Source: Urechis unicinctus (taxonomy: Eukaryota; Annelida; Polychaeta; Xenopneusta; Urechidae). Taken from it: DNA of 64,000 nt. Under the pieces are notes generated by a model, which saw nothing but the letters and a program-made list of their open reading frames with translations, had not been told where the DNA came from and did no database searches. The stretch covers positions 28,090,312 through 28,154,311 of the forward strand of contig CM067345.1 in assembly GCA_034190875.2 (NCBI GenBank), read 5' to 3'. A program made the translations under genes and the position numbers. Below, one piece after another: positions 39,050 through 53,089 of the stretch. The number at the start of each line of letters is the position of its first letter. Position 1 is the stretch's first letter.

Positions 39050-39520
39050 TAAGGACATCAGAAGTTGACATATTTGTTGAAGGAAGAGATCTGTGCTGAC
39101 AGTGGATCACGATGTCTGCATGTTAACGACAAGCAATTTGGTTGAGGCTTTACGTGTCTTGAATAACATTTCAAGCTGTTAGCCTCTTTAGCTGTGAGAA
39201 TGATTAAGGAAAGGAGAGAAAAACACAGGGAGCAAAATGTCATAATAAGGATGGGGTCGTAATACTTTATCAGGTGGACATAGCCAGTCAGAACAAAAAC
39301 TCCTCATCCAGGGTCTCATGCGCGCATCTACAAGAATAAATGGGAATACGTTCACAAGAAGTTCCTTGAGGCAGACAATGTAACTGGCCTTGATGGCCTG
39401 CTGTTACTATTTAATTAATCCCGTCCCGTCCCGCTCTCAGTAATCACACCCACCATGTCACAACATGCGATGTAAACCAATCCGCAGACCATATTAACTA
39501 TCAACTAGGGGATTATTTAA
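39050..39520 (+). repeat. Long dispersed repeat, F and G blocks
   Basis: GTGTCTTGAATAACATTTC near 39149, CTCATCCAGGGTCTCATG near 39302, and CACCCACCATGTCACAACAT near 39447. The first two recur at 41880 and 42040, the second at 63707, and the third at 43224. Confidence 0.65.
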
Positions 39521-40099
39521 GAGCGACCTGCTATCCCTACTACTTCGCTCGATGCTCTAATTTATCTGTCTAGTATGAAACAACAACATGGCTCTAATTA
39601 CCTTCCCGTAAAAATGTTATATTTTAACAAATATATTTGGTCAGCGAACGATGGTGATAAATGAGAACGTACAATGCGATATCTCATGCTACGTGTCCAA
39701 TAAAGGCGTTGATTCACGAGCTATCATTTATGTTCGAAACAGAGACATTATTAATTTCAAGCAGGAAAGACGCTATTACCTGTGTCTAATTGTCAACAAT
39801 ATAATGTACATATATGTATAAAGCAGTCATGCAAGTGACAATAACAGCCAACCGTAACGCAATTAGTTTTATTATGCAACTGTTATCACTATTGCAGTTT
39901 CACTTAACTTGTCATTGTTCACGAGGATTAATGTTTTTGTACATTTTTTTATGCAACAATAACAGGATGTGTAGCTCTAATCACTATTATTGCCAATGAA
40001 TGCGAAAAAATCCCGAAATATCCTGCATTCAACAATACCGGCGTATAAGAAATATAAAAAGCAATATGGAACACAATGTTATGCATTTTTGTATAAATA

Positions 40100-40132
40100 T
40101 TATATATATATAGATATATATATATATCTATA

Positions 40133-40194
<62 letters not shown>

Positions 40195-40770
40195 TATAGA
40201 GAGATATATCTATATATAGATATATCTATATATATATCTATAGAGAGAGAGAGAGATATATCTCTAGATATATAGAGATCTCTAGATCTAGAGATCTAGA
40301 TAGGGAGAGAGAGAGAGAGAGAGAGAGAGATATTTATCTCTCTATATAGAGGGATCTCTATCCCTATAGAGAGAGAATATCTGTATATATATCTCTATCT
40401 AGATGTCTATAGAGATCTATCTCTATCTCTCTATCTCTAGATCTCTCTCTATCTATACTCTCTAGGGAAGATCTCTCTCTCTCTCCTCTCTCTCTCTCTA
40501 GAGAGATATATATATATAGAAAGAGAGAGAATCTCTCTATCTCTCTATATATATCTCCTAGATAATCTCTCTCTCTATATCTCTCTCTCTCTCTCTTAGA
40601 GTTTATCTGTATATCTCTCTCTCTCTATCTCTCTCTCTATATCCTCTCTCTCTCTCTATCTCTCTCTCTCTATCTCTCTATCTCTCTATCTCTCTCTCTC
40701 TCTCTATAGATATATCTCTATCTATATCTATATATATCTATATCTCTATATATATATATATATATATATA
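40100..40770. repeat. Large compound TA / GA / GATA microsatellite
   Basis: About 670 bp of TA, GATA, GAGA and CTCTAT tracts, with many local palindromes such as AGATCTCTAGATCTAGAGAT near 40280. No coding content. Confidence 0.95.
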
Positions 40771-41859
40771 CTTTTGGACAAGGCCATGGCCTTGATGTGC
40801 ACGGCAGTTAAGTACAGTATATGTGCTCTCGGCTATTAGAGAATAATCCATATATCTTGGTTGTTATCAACCATATGATGTCCGACATCAGGATGAATTT
40901 GTAAAAAAATCATTCGTAAATTTGATTTGTTTATGAGAAATTTAATAAATAAGGGGGATTGCACTAGGATCGACAACATTTTCTAGGGGTGAATGGAACA
41001 TAAAAAGCATAACAACATTTAGATGCTGGTGAATGGAAGTTTGGGATTAACGTTGTGGGTGAATGATATCGAAATTGCTTAAGAAACACTTATTGTACAA
41101 ACTGGCACATGCCCTAGATGCATCCTTGAGAGGGATTCATCAGTATCACAGTATGTTTGATATGAGTTCAATGCAACATAGAGGATATAACGTAATATGA
41201 ACTACACCAAGAAAGTTAATGGGATCATCACCGTTGATAACATGTGGTTCATTGTTTTCAAATCTATTATGCCCCTCTCTATGGTGGTTCAAGTCGTCGT
41301 ATTGTAGTTCCATTTTTACGAAAATATGAATCTGAATGAAAAAATTAGGTTGAGTCATAATGACTTATTATCAATTTCAGCGCAGTCGGCATTGATGCTT
41401 TGCACGGATGTCTTTCATTCCATGTTTGTGTAAATGCGATTTACAGTTAGTTCCATGCAATTGGTCATGGGGAGGGCCATCGACTGAGTTTTCGTCGACA
41501 AATTATTATAAACATAGATATTTTAATCATATTCTTTTAATACGCTATCAATATGCCTTACAGATCACTGCCACTGCAAAGGGCACAGATAATAGAATAA
41601 TATGTGTTCGTAGTGTATTGCGGGATTTAGATCCTCTAGTGGAATGCATACATTATACAACTCTTTGCAATTGTCAATGGTAGCGATCTGCCAATTTCTT
41701 GAATAATATTTAAACTTCATATGTATTAAGCAACCATCAGAAATTCAATTAAGTAAAAAAATCAATGGAACATCAAACAACTTGCACGAGTAGAATTGTC
41801 TGACATGATGCCATACATATGTCATAATTTTGTTCGGTTTCGTGTATATTCATGACATG

Positions 41860-43330
41860 CAACGTGGTAGCGACATTACGGGTCTTGGATAACATTTCCA
41901 CCTGCTAGGCTCTATAACTGTGAAAATGCTGCAAGAAAAAATAACAACCCAATTGGCTAATTAGTCTGAGAAAGCCTTTGTTAGGGTGTGGTGATGATAC
42001 TGTACGTGGTAGGACGCAGGTGGTCATGGGAAATTACGTTCCTCATCCAGGGTATCGTGTGCGCATCTTCATCAATAAAGATGAACACATTCATCAAACA
42101 CTCTGCATAATGTAATGCTATTTGTGTTGTCATGTACCGACAAAGATAGCAGCAATATTGTCGTAGTACTTCCGATGTCTACAATGCAACTTTTATTGCT
42201 ACTTTCATGTGCAGTTGATTAAATTAAATTAAATTCAGCAATTTTTTTTATCTGTATCTACCAGGCACGCCATTGACATGATATTGAAGTAATACTTCAG
42301 CGATCCTGACCTAGCGACAATCCAGAACGGGAAAAATATGAAATACGAAAATAAATGTCCTCGTTCGTTCAATATAATCGAAAGTATATATATTCGTTCA
42401 ATGCAATATGTATGCATTAACAATCGAATTATGGGATTGGATTGTTCGTTCCTTTTTCATTTTCTTTCAATCATTTTCATAGCGTGCAAATGGCAAATGT
42501 AACCAACGAACTAAGCACGTAGATTGGGATCGTTTCCTTTATATGGCATTAACTTGGACACAAACATTTCTGGTAAACGATGGAAAAGTTATACAGCAAG
42601 CGTCTCATTGAGTGGGGGGTGGGGTCTCTATATGGAGCATATTACATAATTCGGCGTTATGTTCCAAATGTTCATGGCCACACTGAAACGACCAGTTCGT
42701 CGCACCAAGAGCAACAGCATGTGGCTCTTTGCTGCCAATTACTTGTTGAAGTAGCTTATTTAGCATGCCATCCCCAAACCCTCTTCCCAACTACTTAGAC
42801 CTGGCTACAATGATGAAATATCAAACAGCTCCCTTAAGTGTTGTTTGTGGAAAGACTCTGAATTTTGTGTCAGCAAGATGAAGTGCTTCATTTGAGCAAA
42901 TATGCGTGTAGCATACAGTACACCCATGAATTACAAATAGCTTATAGCGATGTGCGCAACACAAGGTAATTGACTGGGTCCCTTGGGAAAATTACGCAAT
43001 GTAGCTAACATTTTCAGAATATGAACTGTTCTTTATAGCGCCATATACCTCCAGATAACTAAATAGCGGGATGATTCAATATCTGACGAATACGCAGACT
43101 TCCGAACGACTATTGCACATGGGTAAACAAAGATGCGGCAGCCAATGAAAGTGGCCTGGACGCTTTCCGTCAATATATAATATTGCCTGCTCTGGCTCGC
43201 TGAGCTCCGCCCCTCAGTAACCACGCCCACCATGTCACAACATGCCAAGCGGACAAATCCTTTGAGCGCTCTACGACGGGGAAAACAATCGCTTGAGTTA
43301 CCTTCCAATTTTAATAACAATGTTAATGTA
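41860..43330 (+). repeat. Long dispersed repeat, F and G block copies
   Basis: F: GGGTCTTGGATAACATTTCC near 41880, CTCATCCAGGGTATCGTG near 42043 and CATGTACCGACAAAG near 42131. G: CACGCCCACCATGTCACAAC near 43222. Intervening sequence is diverged, and no gene is recognised between 40771 and 44790. Confidence 0.6.
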
Positions 43331-44789
43331 AGCTGAGGGATGTGAAATATATATGATTAAGCTTACCCCATTAATGAGTAAATTTGAGAGCGATCACTAT
43401 GGTTATCAATGTTTGGCTATAAAGTCGTCATTGTCTGAATTTATATTAACGTGCAAATAAAGAGCTAATGATTAATAAATAAATAAAAAAACAATGTTTT
43501 GTGCCAATACCGACCAGTGCGAAAGCATACATCTAAAATAACAAATACTAACTCTTGTAAGCTGTACTTTGAGTGTGTCATATGGAACACGATTGTGCGG
43601 TGTACTACTGTCTACTGTCTAATGTATACAAATTTAATAGGATCTGATGAAATAGTATGCACCGCCACTATTAATATGCTACATACAACATAAAATCACA
43701 CTGCATATGTTTGTGATTTCAGCTTATTATTCCCCTGACCCCCTTTAACGGTGTCATTGACAATAGATTCATACCTCGCCAATTTGGATGCATCTCATCG
43801 ACACGATGAATCGCTGGGATGATACAATCACTTTCATATATCGATTTCAATTCGCGGAGCCCAAGTAATTGTGGTTGACGTGACGTTTTATCAACGGGAC
43901 ATATATATGAAACTCCCATACTATCTATCGCAGTTCACATTTGTTGGAACAAATTTGCTCGTGATTAATTAAGTATGAATTTAACGGATTTATCTTATTG
44001 ACACAGGATATTTGAACACGTGTACAACGAGGTTATACGATATGATTAATATAATAAGTTTTCCAGTTTGTTGGCTCCCCTAACTGATGAACACGTAAGA
44101 TACCTAAGTCACGATGTCTATTTTGTCAGTCGGCACTTTGGCGCGTGTCATATATATAACAAAATTGGATTCTTCGTGTGAAATAATTTAATCTTAAAAT
44201 ATCCCCTTGCTCCAAATTATTAGTTTTTTGATTTACATCATATCATCTTCAGTAGCGCTCTCTGCTCTGTCCGTCAATACATATTCCAGAGAGCGTTTAT
44301 TGACCAAGTCTTTTCTGGATATTATGCCTCGGTTGGTGTTTGCTATGACGCATCCGTTAACCGGTAGATGCTTTGTTCTAATCTCAGATAAAAACACGCG
44401 AGTGACAATATAAACCTTCTGATTTCATGAAGGTGTAAGTCATAATAGTACTACAAATAGTGCCATCCACTCACAGAAGTTCTTGCGCGTGGATTATATG
44501 GATTAGCAATTGGGTGTTAGTCAAGAAATATTGATGGTGCTGCTCTCCCAATCGCTGTGTGACCCCACGGATTAGTTTTAAAAACCAACTAGATGTGTAT
44601 TTTAAAGGGAAAGGTTATAAATTTTGTAACTCGGGTGTTGATGTCCATTTGCAGGGCACCTATGGACCTACCGGTTTGTTTGCCCCGGCCACCTATCACC
44701 ATTAGGTTTTGGGAGGCCATCATTGCGAATCGTTGTAAATCAGATGAAAGTGCCCGGCGTCACTGCGTATAGCGAATACTCGAATCGAT

Positions 44790-44910
44790 CAAGGCCACGA
44801 CATCCACCACAACAACACACTGCGAGGGCTTCCCTAAGTGCTAATATTAAGCTAGCTCCGGTCGAACGGTAATATGACATCTTGTAGGGCTAATATTAAG
44901 CCAGCTGTTG
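44790..44910 (+). repeat. H block interrupted by dispersed repeat copy 5
   Basis: The H block (CCACAACAACACACTGC, then GGCTTCCCTAAGTGCTAAT) is cut by TAGCTCCGGTCGAACGGTAA to CATCTTGTAGGG. GCTAATATTAAGC stands on both sides, as expected if the short element inserted and duplicated its target. Uninterrupted H blocks are at 47010, 51990 and 56910. Confidence 0.6.
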
Positions 44911-47382
44911 TCTATGATGTTATAATTCATTATTAACAAGGTGCTTCAGGGCGCTTTTAATGTTTCTTTTATGAGGAATGGGGATTAGCATTAATATTCA
45001 GAAGTTATGGATTATTTACCAACAGAAACACAGAGATAGGAACCGGCAATCGAAAAAACTTAGGGAATTTCTAGACAACGTCGTGTCGCGTTGATACAGG
45101 GCTCATACGCGCCACATCGGTGTTCAAAAAATATTCCAATGGCCCCCTCTTCTATAACACATGCAAGTGGCGACGCGTAACTGCGCTGGAAGCTATGTAC
45201 CAATAATTACGCTAAACACTAAAAACCAAGGCCCATAAAACAACATGAGTAATGCAACGTTGGCTCCTGCACTGTCTGACCTATGACTCAATGTGCTGTG
45301 AAATGCACTGCACGATGCCGCACAATACAGGGTCACAATGCATTCGCCTCTTTTCAGTTGCGACTTCATCATTTCTGCCTCGTCGGCCTGCTACGCGGCA
45401 AAAGCTATCTAAGATTTCATTAGGAATGAACCTTAAACTTAAGTATCTCTTCTTGAGAAAATTTTCGTTCTCCCAACGAGGAGATTGTTATTATAGACAA
45501 CTTATTGTAGTTTCTTGTAGCACCTTTTCTGGTCGTATATATGTAAGAATTACTGGACCAAGTAGTCTTTTCTGGATTTGGTAGCTCAGTCGAAGACACT
45601 ATAAGTCATTGATTTATTTGGACGTTGCAGCAGTTTAAATTTAAAGAGTAATAGCTATATGAGTGTGCCAGAGACAATTTGACGTTTTTGAAACGATTTC
45701 GAGGGAAGCTTCTAAACTTTTTCCAGATGGCCGAATAATACAAGCAAGTTATAAAAAAACTATTTTTGGCTAAGTGCATTTGTAGTGTTTGCTTGTGATG
45801 CTTATGTTTAAGAAGCAATTTGGATCCAGGATCTTGTTGGAAGTAAGTTTAAAGTTGAACGTAAAACATTCAGCCTAATGCCGCGGATGTATGAATATTT
45901 GTCTGATATGTTAAAGTTACAATTAATGGCAAGTGCCATTGTGCTGATCCCCTAATAAACACCTATCACTGACGTCATAAATATGTCAGTTAGATACGTA
46001 AACAACCGCAAGAACTGACACTGCAAGCTCAACTATCATGACAAACTCGACCACAGCATGATATGACACATAAAAACAACAGACCAGACAACAACAGCCG
46101 CTACATCACCAATCTGCCAGCGGTAACCCACAGTACTGTTATAAAGCCGACGCCGATTTTCATGTAAATCTCCCAAAGCATGATAATGTGTAGATGGGCC
46201 TAATATATCGGGTGTCTGAGGAAACAGGATCATTACTCATAATATATTCGTGGTACCGTTCATTTTAACGAGACCATTCAAAATGCTTCATACTATAGTG
46301 CATATTATGTCACATCAGCGAAGTTTATGCAAAAAAAAACTTCATTCTCGTCACAACAAGCACTGACTTCGAGGCATGTGAATAATGTTATATGAGGCAG
46401 CACATAGCTGGACAAGGCAATTGTGCAGTTCCGTATGCGCCCTTTGTAAAAAAGGTTCGATGAGCCTATGCAAATACAGTGAATTCATTTGGTGTTATTC
46501 ACTAACCATGTAGTGTTGCCTTAAGCAGAAGTAGTGTCGATATTGTGACAAGCACTGAACCGTGAATGCTGTGTGAGCTGGAGTGGGTACGCGCATATTT
46601 TCAGTAGTTTTCTGAGCGTCGATTAATAACCTGCTGGAGTAGTCAAGAAGTTTATATTGCAGCGCTGTTTGTGTGCTTGTAACCATTATATCAGATTATC
46701 TTACATTTCAGTTGTATTTATTCTGCGGTTATAGGGCTTCAGTTGTACATATAACTATATATTTCGTTCTTGACACAGCGATATACATTCTAAAATCAAA
46801 CATTCTAGCCTCAAAGTTTGACTGATTACCAAAGCATGGTGACTGTTGTTCAGGTATTGTCATGCATAAAGTCTACAGCAATCAATGAAGTAGATTGAGG
46901 GGGTGGGGGTATGCTTGTCGCGATTCTTCTCTAGGTATGTTAAATTACGAATACTCTCAGAGTGTGAAAAGCATGTTGACTTTACCGCTTATAACAACTA
47001 ATCGAATTGGCCAGGGTCACAGCATCCTTCACAACAACGCACTGCCAGCGCCTACCTAAATGCTTTTATTAAGCCAGCGGGTTGTCCATATAATCTGGCG
47101 CCGCTGGGCGCAATACATTTATTGTTATGCGAGAAGGGGATTGGTATTTACAGGCTGCCTTCCTTGATTATTCAGTGTCCCTTGTAAATAGGAGCGGCAG
47201 AGATGGCTGGTTGTCTATAGAAAGCACTTGATCCAATGTGCCTTAAAAACAGTTCTTCAGGAAGATTACCAATACCCGAGACACATAGTGCCTAAATGCT
47301 CTGACGAGGATGTAGCGTAAACATATACATTTGATCGAATCATCGCTGGTAAGTGAATGCGCTGGTTTTATCCCTATATGAC
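44911..47382. other. No gene; includes an H block near 47010-47110
   Basis: A 110-codon plus frame at 45252-45584 has no recognisable motif. CACTGCCAGCGCCTACC near 47041 marks an H block, followed downstream by ATTATTCAGTGTCCCTTGT near 47168, which recurs as ATTATTAGTGTCCCTTGT near 52173. Confidence 0.45.
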
Positions 47383-48395
47383 CAAGGGCGTAGCTTCCTA
47401 TAGGACGTGTAGGCCGCGACCTACTAATTTCCCCAGAAAGTCAAAAATGCCAAAAATGCAATAAAAATCGGAGGGTGGGTTTGTTGGTTGGGTGGGGGGG
47501 GGGGGGGGGGGGGTAGGGGTAATGGGACACCAGAAACAAGATGTGCCAAGAACAGGCAGTGACTGATTTGTCATCTTACCACACCCCCCACCCCACCCCA
47601 TGTAAGACGACTCGCGTGAATTACTTGTGACGTAACGTTATAAACAATGTGACGTTACTTTCCCAACCACAGCATCTGAATAACTTTTGTTTTTATATCA
47701 AAACGCATCATTTCGATAAGTATGTATTTAATAATAAATATATATTTTCAAGTGCAATACAGTATGCAAGAAAAAGTTTCTACCATGAGCTACTTGGATC
47801 AGGTGGAAATATCCGTCACTGGGGGTAACTGTTTTGGCGGGAACGAGGCTTTGCTGAGTTCCCACGAAACAGTTACCCTCAGTGACGGATATTTCCATCT
47901 GAACCGCGTGCTTATGTAAGAAACTAATATGTAAACCAGTAAAGATAGATTTACTATGTTTACAAGTTATTGTTTTGTAATCCTACATTTGTTTTCGAAT
48001 GGCCGTGTTCAAATTATTGCATTAATAACATATAATACACATAATGTTGTACAGAGACATACCGGGTTCAATTCTTGTCCGTCTGATTTTTTTTTAGTTC
48101 TTTGTCTTGCAACAATTTTAATTTTAAATGACATTATTTATTATTGTAGTATTCTTTTCCAGGGCATTTGGAACAAGTAGTAAGCTGCGAAAACTCAGCG
48201 GTTATTCCAGTCATGAGACTTAAATCTAAGTAAAATGTCATGATATATATGGTCTATGAAACATTCCTTTTGTACCAAATATACGCCAAAACGCACCTCT
48301 GACCTTCTAGGGTAAAAATTTTTTCGGGGGGAGCATACCCATAGACCCCTCTAGAATTCGGCCTACACATTGATTCCATCCAAGCTACGCCCCTG
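47383..48395. mobile_element. DNA transposon with CARGGGCGTAGCTT ends and 5 bp target duplication
   Basis: The left end is CAAGGGCGTAGCTT, and the right end read inward is CAGGGGCGTAGCTT. Both arms meet again at GTGTAGGCCG some 23-26 bases in. ATGAC stands at 47378-47382 and 48396-48400. The interior holds a 20-base G tract (47494-47513), a C-rich counterpart near 47580-47600, and a long hairpin at 47799-47902. There is no transposase frame, so it is non-autonomous. The ends resemble hAT termini, but hAT normally makes 8 bp duplications. Confidence 0.75.
47799..47902. repeat. Long hairpin, arms of about 45 bp, 13-base loop
   Basis: 47799-47844 pairs with 47858-47902 with only a few mismatches. 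The stem core is GGAAATATCCGTCACTG and its complement. Weaker complementarity continues outward to about 47775 and 47926. Transcribed, it would fold into a small-RNA-precursor-like stem, but inside a transposon it is more simply read as a foldback core. Confidence 0.85.
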
Positions 48396-48400
48396 ATGAC

Positions 48401-49365
48401 CTCTAGCAAATAAAATCCTTCATAGGAAATCTAGTTTGAGTGACATTGACAAGTCCCCACTGGCCAACCAGGGAAATGTAATCAAGTAACAGTGGTCCAC
48501 TTGTACAATCTAACACTCGTATCATGACTGTTGGTGACAGATATTTTGCTGCTCCCGCACTCACCGTCTTTAGAATGAACTCCCATTTATTTTGTCTTCA
48601 ACACCCTCAATGTGACTCTCTCCTGCTTCAAGTAAAAGCTCAATACACAGCTTTTCAGTCGTGCACATGACAACGCAGGTTCACAAGCGACAAGCAGGTT
48701 CATAAGCGATATCATATTAAAACACATTGTCCTAGAAATTTATAAATTAAGCTCATAAACTTGTTAGCAATTAGGAAGTAGTTAAGTCGCATGACATATT
48801 ATAAATGTCTAGTCTAACGTGAGCTGCTGCTTCACACCAATACCACTTAACCAGTACAAATGTTATTTCAGATATGTTCGTCCATATAATATACTGATTG
48901 TATCATTGAAAAATAAAAAGATAGTCACTAAATGTAATAGAAAACTATAATCATCGAGCTGTTAATACACCAGATAGCTTCCGAATCATGACTCTCCTCT
49001 CAAACGCCGATGAGGTACATCAGTAATCGTTTTGCATTTGGAACGATGGATAAAAAGTTTGTTCCCTTAAAAAATTAATTGCATTGAACAATTTTCTATC
49101 CTAATTTATAACTGCATTTGAATGCACTTTTAATGCATAACGTCTACAAAAACTGAACACCTTAATGTGTACAATCTACCAATGGTCGATTTATTTATTT
49201 CACATGGTGTGTTTTCGGTCTGACAGACACATCTGGGTTATTTGATGTGGCACCATGAATATGTGATGTTCCATATATGCGTTCATTATGCCAAATCTAT
49301 CTAACCCTAATACACTTTCAAACCACATTGCTGTGTTAAACAATAGTTATCGTCCATAATGCTGT
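48401..49365. other. No recognisable gene
   Basis: Low-complexity A/T-rich sequence without conserved frames or recognised repeats. Confidence 0.35.
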
Positions 49366-52160
49366 TGATCACTGATATCACGCCCACGTTCATCAGTCAC
49401 GTCGCATCAATGCTTTGCATTCAACATGCACCAACATCGAAGATATTTAAACAGGGTCCGATGTTAGCTAAGAAGGATATGTGGTCACACTTTTCTTTAG
49501 GATATATTTGGTATTGCAATCATTCATGCCGCATGATAATCTCCAGTACATGGGTTGTTTGACCTTCAGGATAAATGATATCACGTTTACAATATATCAT
49601 AAGTGTTATATTGTCACGGGGATGACATTTGCGCTAACGTCACGCCAGCGTGTTGATTCTCTGCTCCCGATGTGTTCCTGATGAATAATAGAACACGAGG
49701 AGACACTTCCTTCTTGAGAACAGTATGCATTACATATGCGAGATGATGTTGTGCAGTTCAAATCAGCAGAGCCAGACACGTCCCACGCCGCGATAAACGA
49801 GTGATCATTCATATGTTTGGTAATACCGGGAACGGGTCATGTATGTCTGTCATGCTGCCGATCGTTCACAAGGTGATTCTTAAAAAAAGAATTTAAGTAG
49901 TGACACGAAGTTCTTTGTCGGGTGGGATGTCACTCATCGCAACGCTTTGACCGGGCAATCGATGTCAAATGAAGGAAAACAATGCATGGAGTGGAATGGG
50001 ATGATACAATAAACCTCGTAAATAGTTGTTTGACTAAATGAAACGACATACAGAAGAGTCCATTCTATGTTCCAATAGTAACGTATGTCTTATATCTGAA
50101 TCGTTAAACCCGAAACGTTTCCTTGGCTGCATTATAAGTCATTTCAATGTAATCCACGCTTTATTATAAACAAAAAGGGATCATCGTAGCATGTTAGAGG
50201 TCCACACAATGTTAGTATTAAGAAACATCTGAAACTGACATATTTGAATGAAATATGATCTACTTTGCAAAGATAATAATTTTAAAAACTTCAGTTGCCA
50301 ACATACGTATGTAGTATGGGTAATGATGCAGGTAGTCGACATGCACCAAAGAATCGGTCTATGGATGTCATCTCACCCGGCGCTACACGTGCTTCCTTTC
50401 CGGTTTAACTGTTCTTGCATCATCACATATCATCTGTGCACTATTATTGCCGAAACACTAAATATCATGCTTACGAAACATAATATCTCAATCCAACCAT
50501 TTTAAAATTCATTTCTCATATAGCGATCACAAGGAGCAAAGATTCAATATATCTGTACTCAGAGTGCCGATGTATTGTACCTTTTAGAACGTCATTAAAG
50601 ATATATCATTCTATGTTTTATTGTGTTAATAATGGTATCAATTAAGATTGTGCAAAAATAAGCTTTGTCGTACCAAGAAATCATTTCAGATGCTAATCAT
50701 GCTAAATATTTTCAAGGTGTTAAGATTTTGTGCATGACAACAATTGATAATTCGAACCGTCAATTATTACGCCCATGTCCAGAAAGCAGCCTACAGCATA
50801 CGATCCTGCATTTTATAACAATCAGGTATACAACATGTTAGCACCATTCACCGTGTGCACAAAATGAACTGAAACATTTGGTATTGAAATCCAAAAACAA
50901 TAATCGTAAATGAAAACATTGAAAGCCTTAATAGAGGCCTGTGTGCAATGTTAAATACTGCATCATTTGTACAATCCCGTGTGCGACCTTCATAAGAATA
51001 CAGATAAGCCTGGAAAAAAAGAATTAATTCATTTCGGTTGAATTCACTACCTACGTAGTGCAACCATAAACAGACGTGGCAGGAAAGTTAATGATAATAT
51101 TGTAATTCTTCACTAGTTTGTCGATTGTGATTTTTTTAAAGCCATGCAAAGGGAATTAAGAAAATATATGTTGATGTGTTTTTTATGTTGTTCCAATGAC
51201 TGCCTTATAATGATTGTATCACATAATCTAACATCTCAATCGATTATATTCTGCGGCAATAGGATCCTTGATGTACTTGTTACGTTGAAAAATCCTCGTC
51301 CACATAGTTTTGTTTGTGAAGCAGCAGCGGGGTAGTGAATACTGCATCCACAGTGTGTTGTTTTCCCTATAAACTCCAATTATGTAGCTGCCCATCATTG
51401 CATCCATTTAATTCACATATTTGTTGGTGATCGTGTCACTTTCAATTATAATATACCCCAGCTGTTCCATGCATCACATTGTTAAGCACCGAGATGATAT
51501 ATCCCTTCCATACTGAGCACTTGCCATGCCCATATTAGCAGAATAAAACGTGGTTATACCATGGAGGGATTATCATTTGTCCTGTATTTTGTGGGTTCAT
51601 AAACAGCGAGGCAAATGACTGCCATGGTAGAGGGAATTAGTGTCTTTCTGGTGTGTCTTACTTTCATTGGCACTCACTGATACACAGATAAGAACATCTG
51701 ACAAGGTAATGACAATGTTGAATACGCTTCCATTGTTTTTCACGACCCAAACTTCTTTTCTTGGAACTTGGTTGAAAGGATTAGTGATGTTATCAAAGAT
51801 AATATGAAGATTATATATATGTTGATTTTGTCAGATACATATCTGTTATAATGGAAGAAACAAACCAATGTAAATAACAAGATGCATGATATTTTATTTC
51901 GGTGAATATGCTGCAGTTGTATGAAAGTGCGTGTTAATTTAATGTTCGAAGATATGATACATAGCAGGTGACAATGTGCAAACTTAAACTGCAACCCATC
52001 CACCTTAGCAACGCATCGCCAGGGCTTCCGCAAGCGCTAACATTAAGACGGCTGTTATATCAGCTATTTGTATTTCACATGGACGAGGCGGGACAATTTT
52101 CGCCTGGTGCTCCAGGGGTCAATACATAAATCTCTCATGAAAAAAATGGACATTTGAAGT
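49366..52160 (+). repeat. Long dispersed repeat, D to H copy
   Basis: Ordered blocks: CATCAGTCACGTCGCATCAA near 49391, GATGACATTTGCGCTAACG near 49620, GATGAATAATAGAACACGAG at 49681, CACGTCCCACGCCGCGATAA near 49777, TTCCAATAGTAACGTATG near 50070, and the H block near 51985-52060. Apart from this order there is no coding potential. Confidence 0.7.
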
Positions 52161-53089
52161 CTGCATGAATCGATTATTAGTGTCCCTTGTCTGAAGCAGC
52201 GAGAGAGATAGCTGGTCGGGCATTAATACTTATGTCACTTTGTAATATGTAAGCAATATCGTGTCCTGGTGATGCAAGTAAAATGCATATAATCGCTATG
52301 CCAAGCAAGTGGCATTGCTAGAAGCTGTGCTTTTATTATTATGCGAAGCACTTGACCAAATTCTTTGAAACAACACCCATATGCAATCGATGTGTTGGCG
52401 TTTAGTACTGTTTTGTAGCGTGTATATACCACCACCGTTCATTGCAATGATAACCAACAGACTCATGAGAACTGTGCTGTAAACTACCCCAGGTCTATCT
52501 CATGCCAAATTACGTTTGGTGCACGTGCTACTAAAAGACTTCATAAGGGTTTGACACTGTCTCTTCGTGGAGGTGCAATTTCTGTTTTTCGCATTATAAT
52601 GGCACCGTATATCATTAGCATCATAACATTGGTTTTTAGTTGCCTACTGCGAGAACCCTTTTCATCAACTTGCTCTTTGATATGATGCCCCTATGATTAC
52701 ATTATTGTGATTACCTTGCAACATGACGGGTTATTGCAATTGACATGTCTCAGAGTGCCCTTAACCAGCGAGTTGTTTGACAGTATGCATTTGTGAAATG
52801 ACTCTGCAGCAACCTTAAGCAAATGTAGGTGTTAGAATTGTGTGAACAGACATATATATGTTAATGATTTCAGAAGTAATTAATTTCCATATATTCTCAT
52901 TATATTACCCAGACTTCATTCGTATTGTATGACAGTCTGACTTTTCAATTATTTTCAAGAACTGACACGAAAACATTCTAGTGACAAACAGCATTTACAA
53001 GGGAATTTGTTTCCGATATGTTATTGTAGCCAGTCTTCAATGTAGTTAGAATGTAATTTACTACTGTGAAGATTATGAATCGTTTGAAA

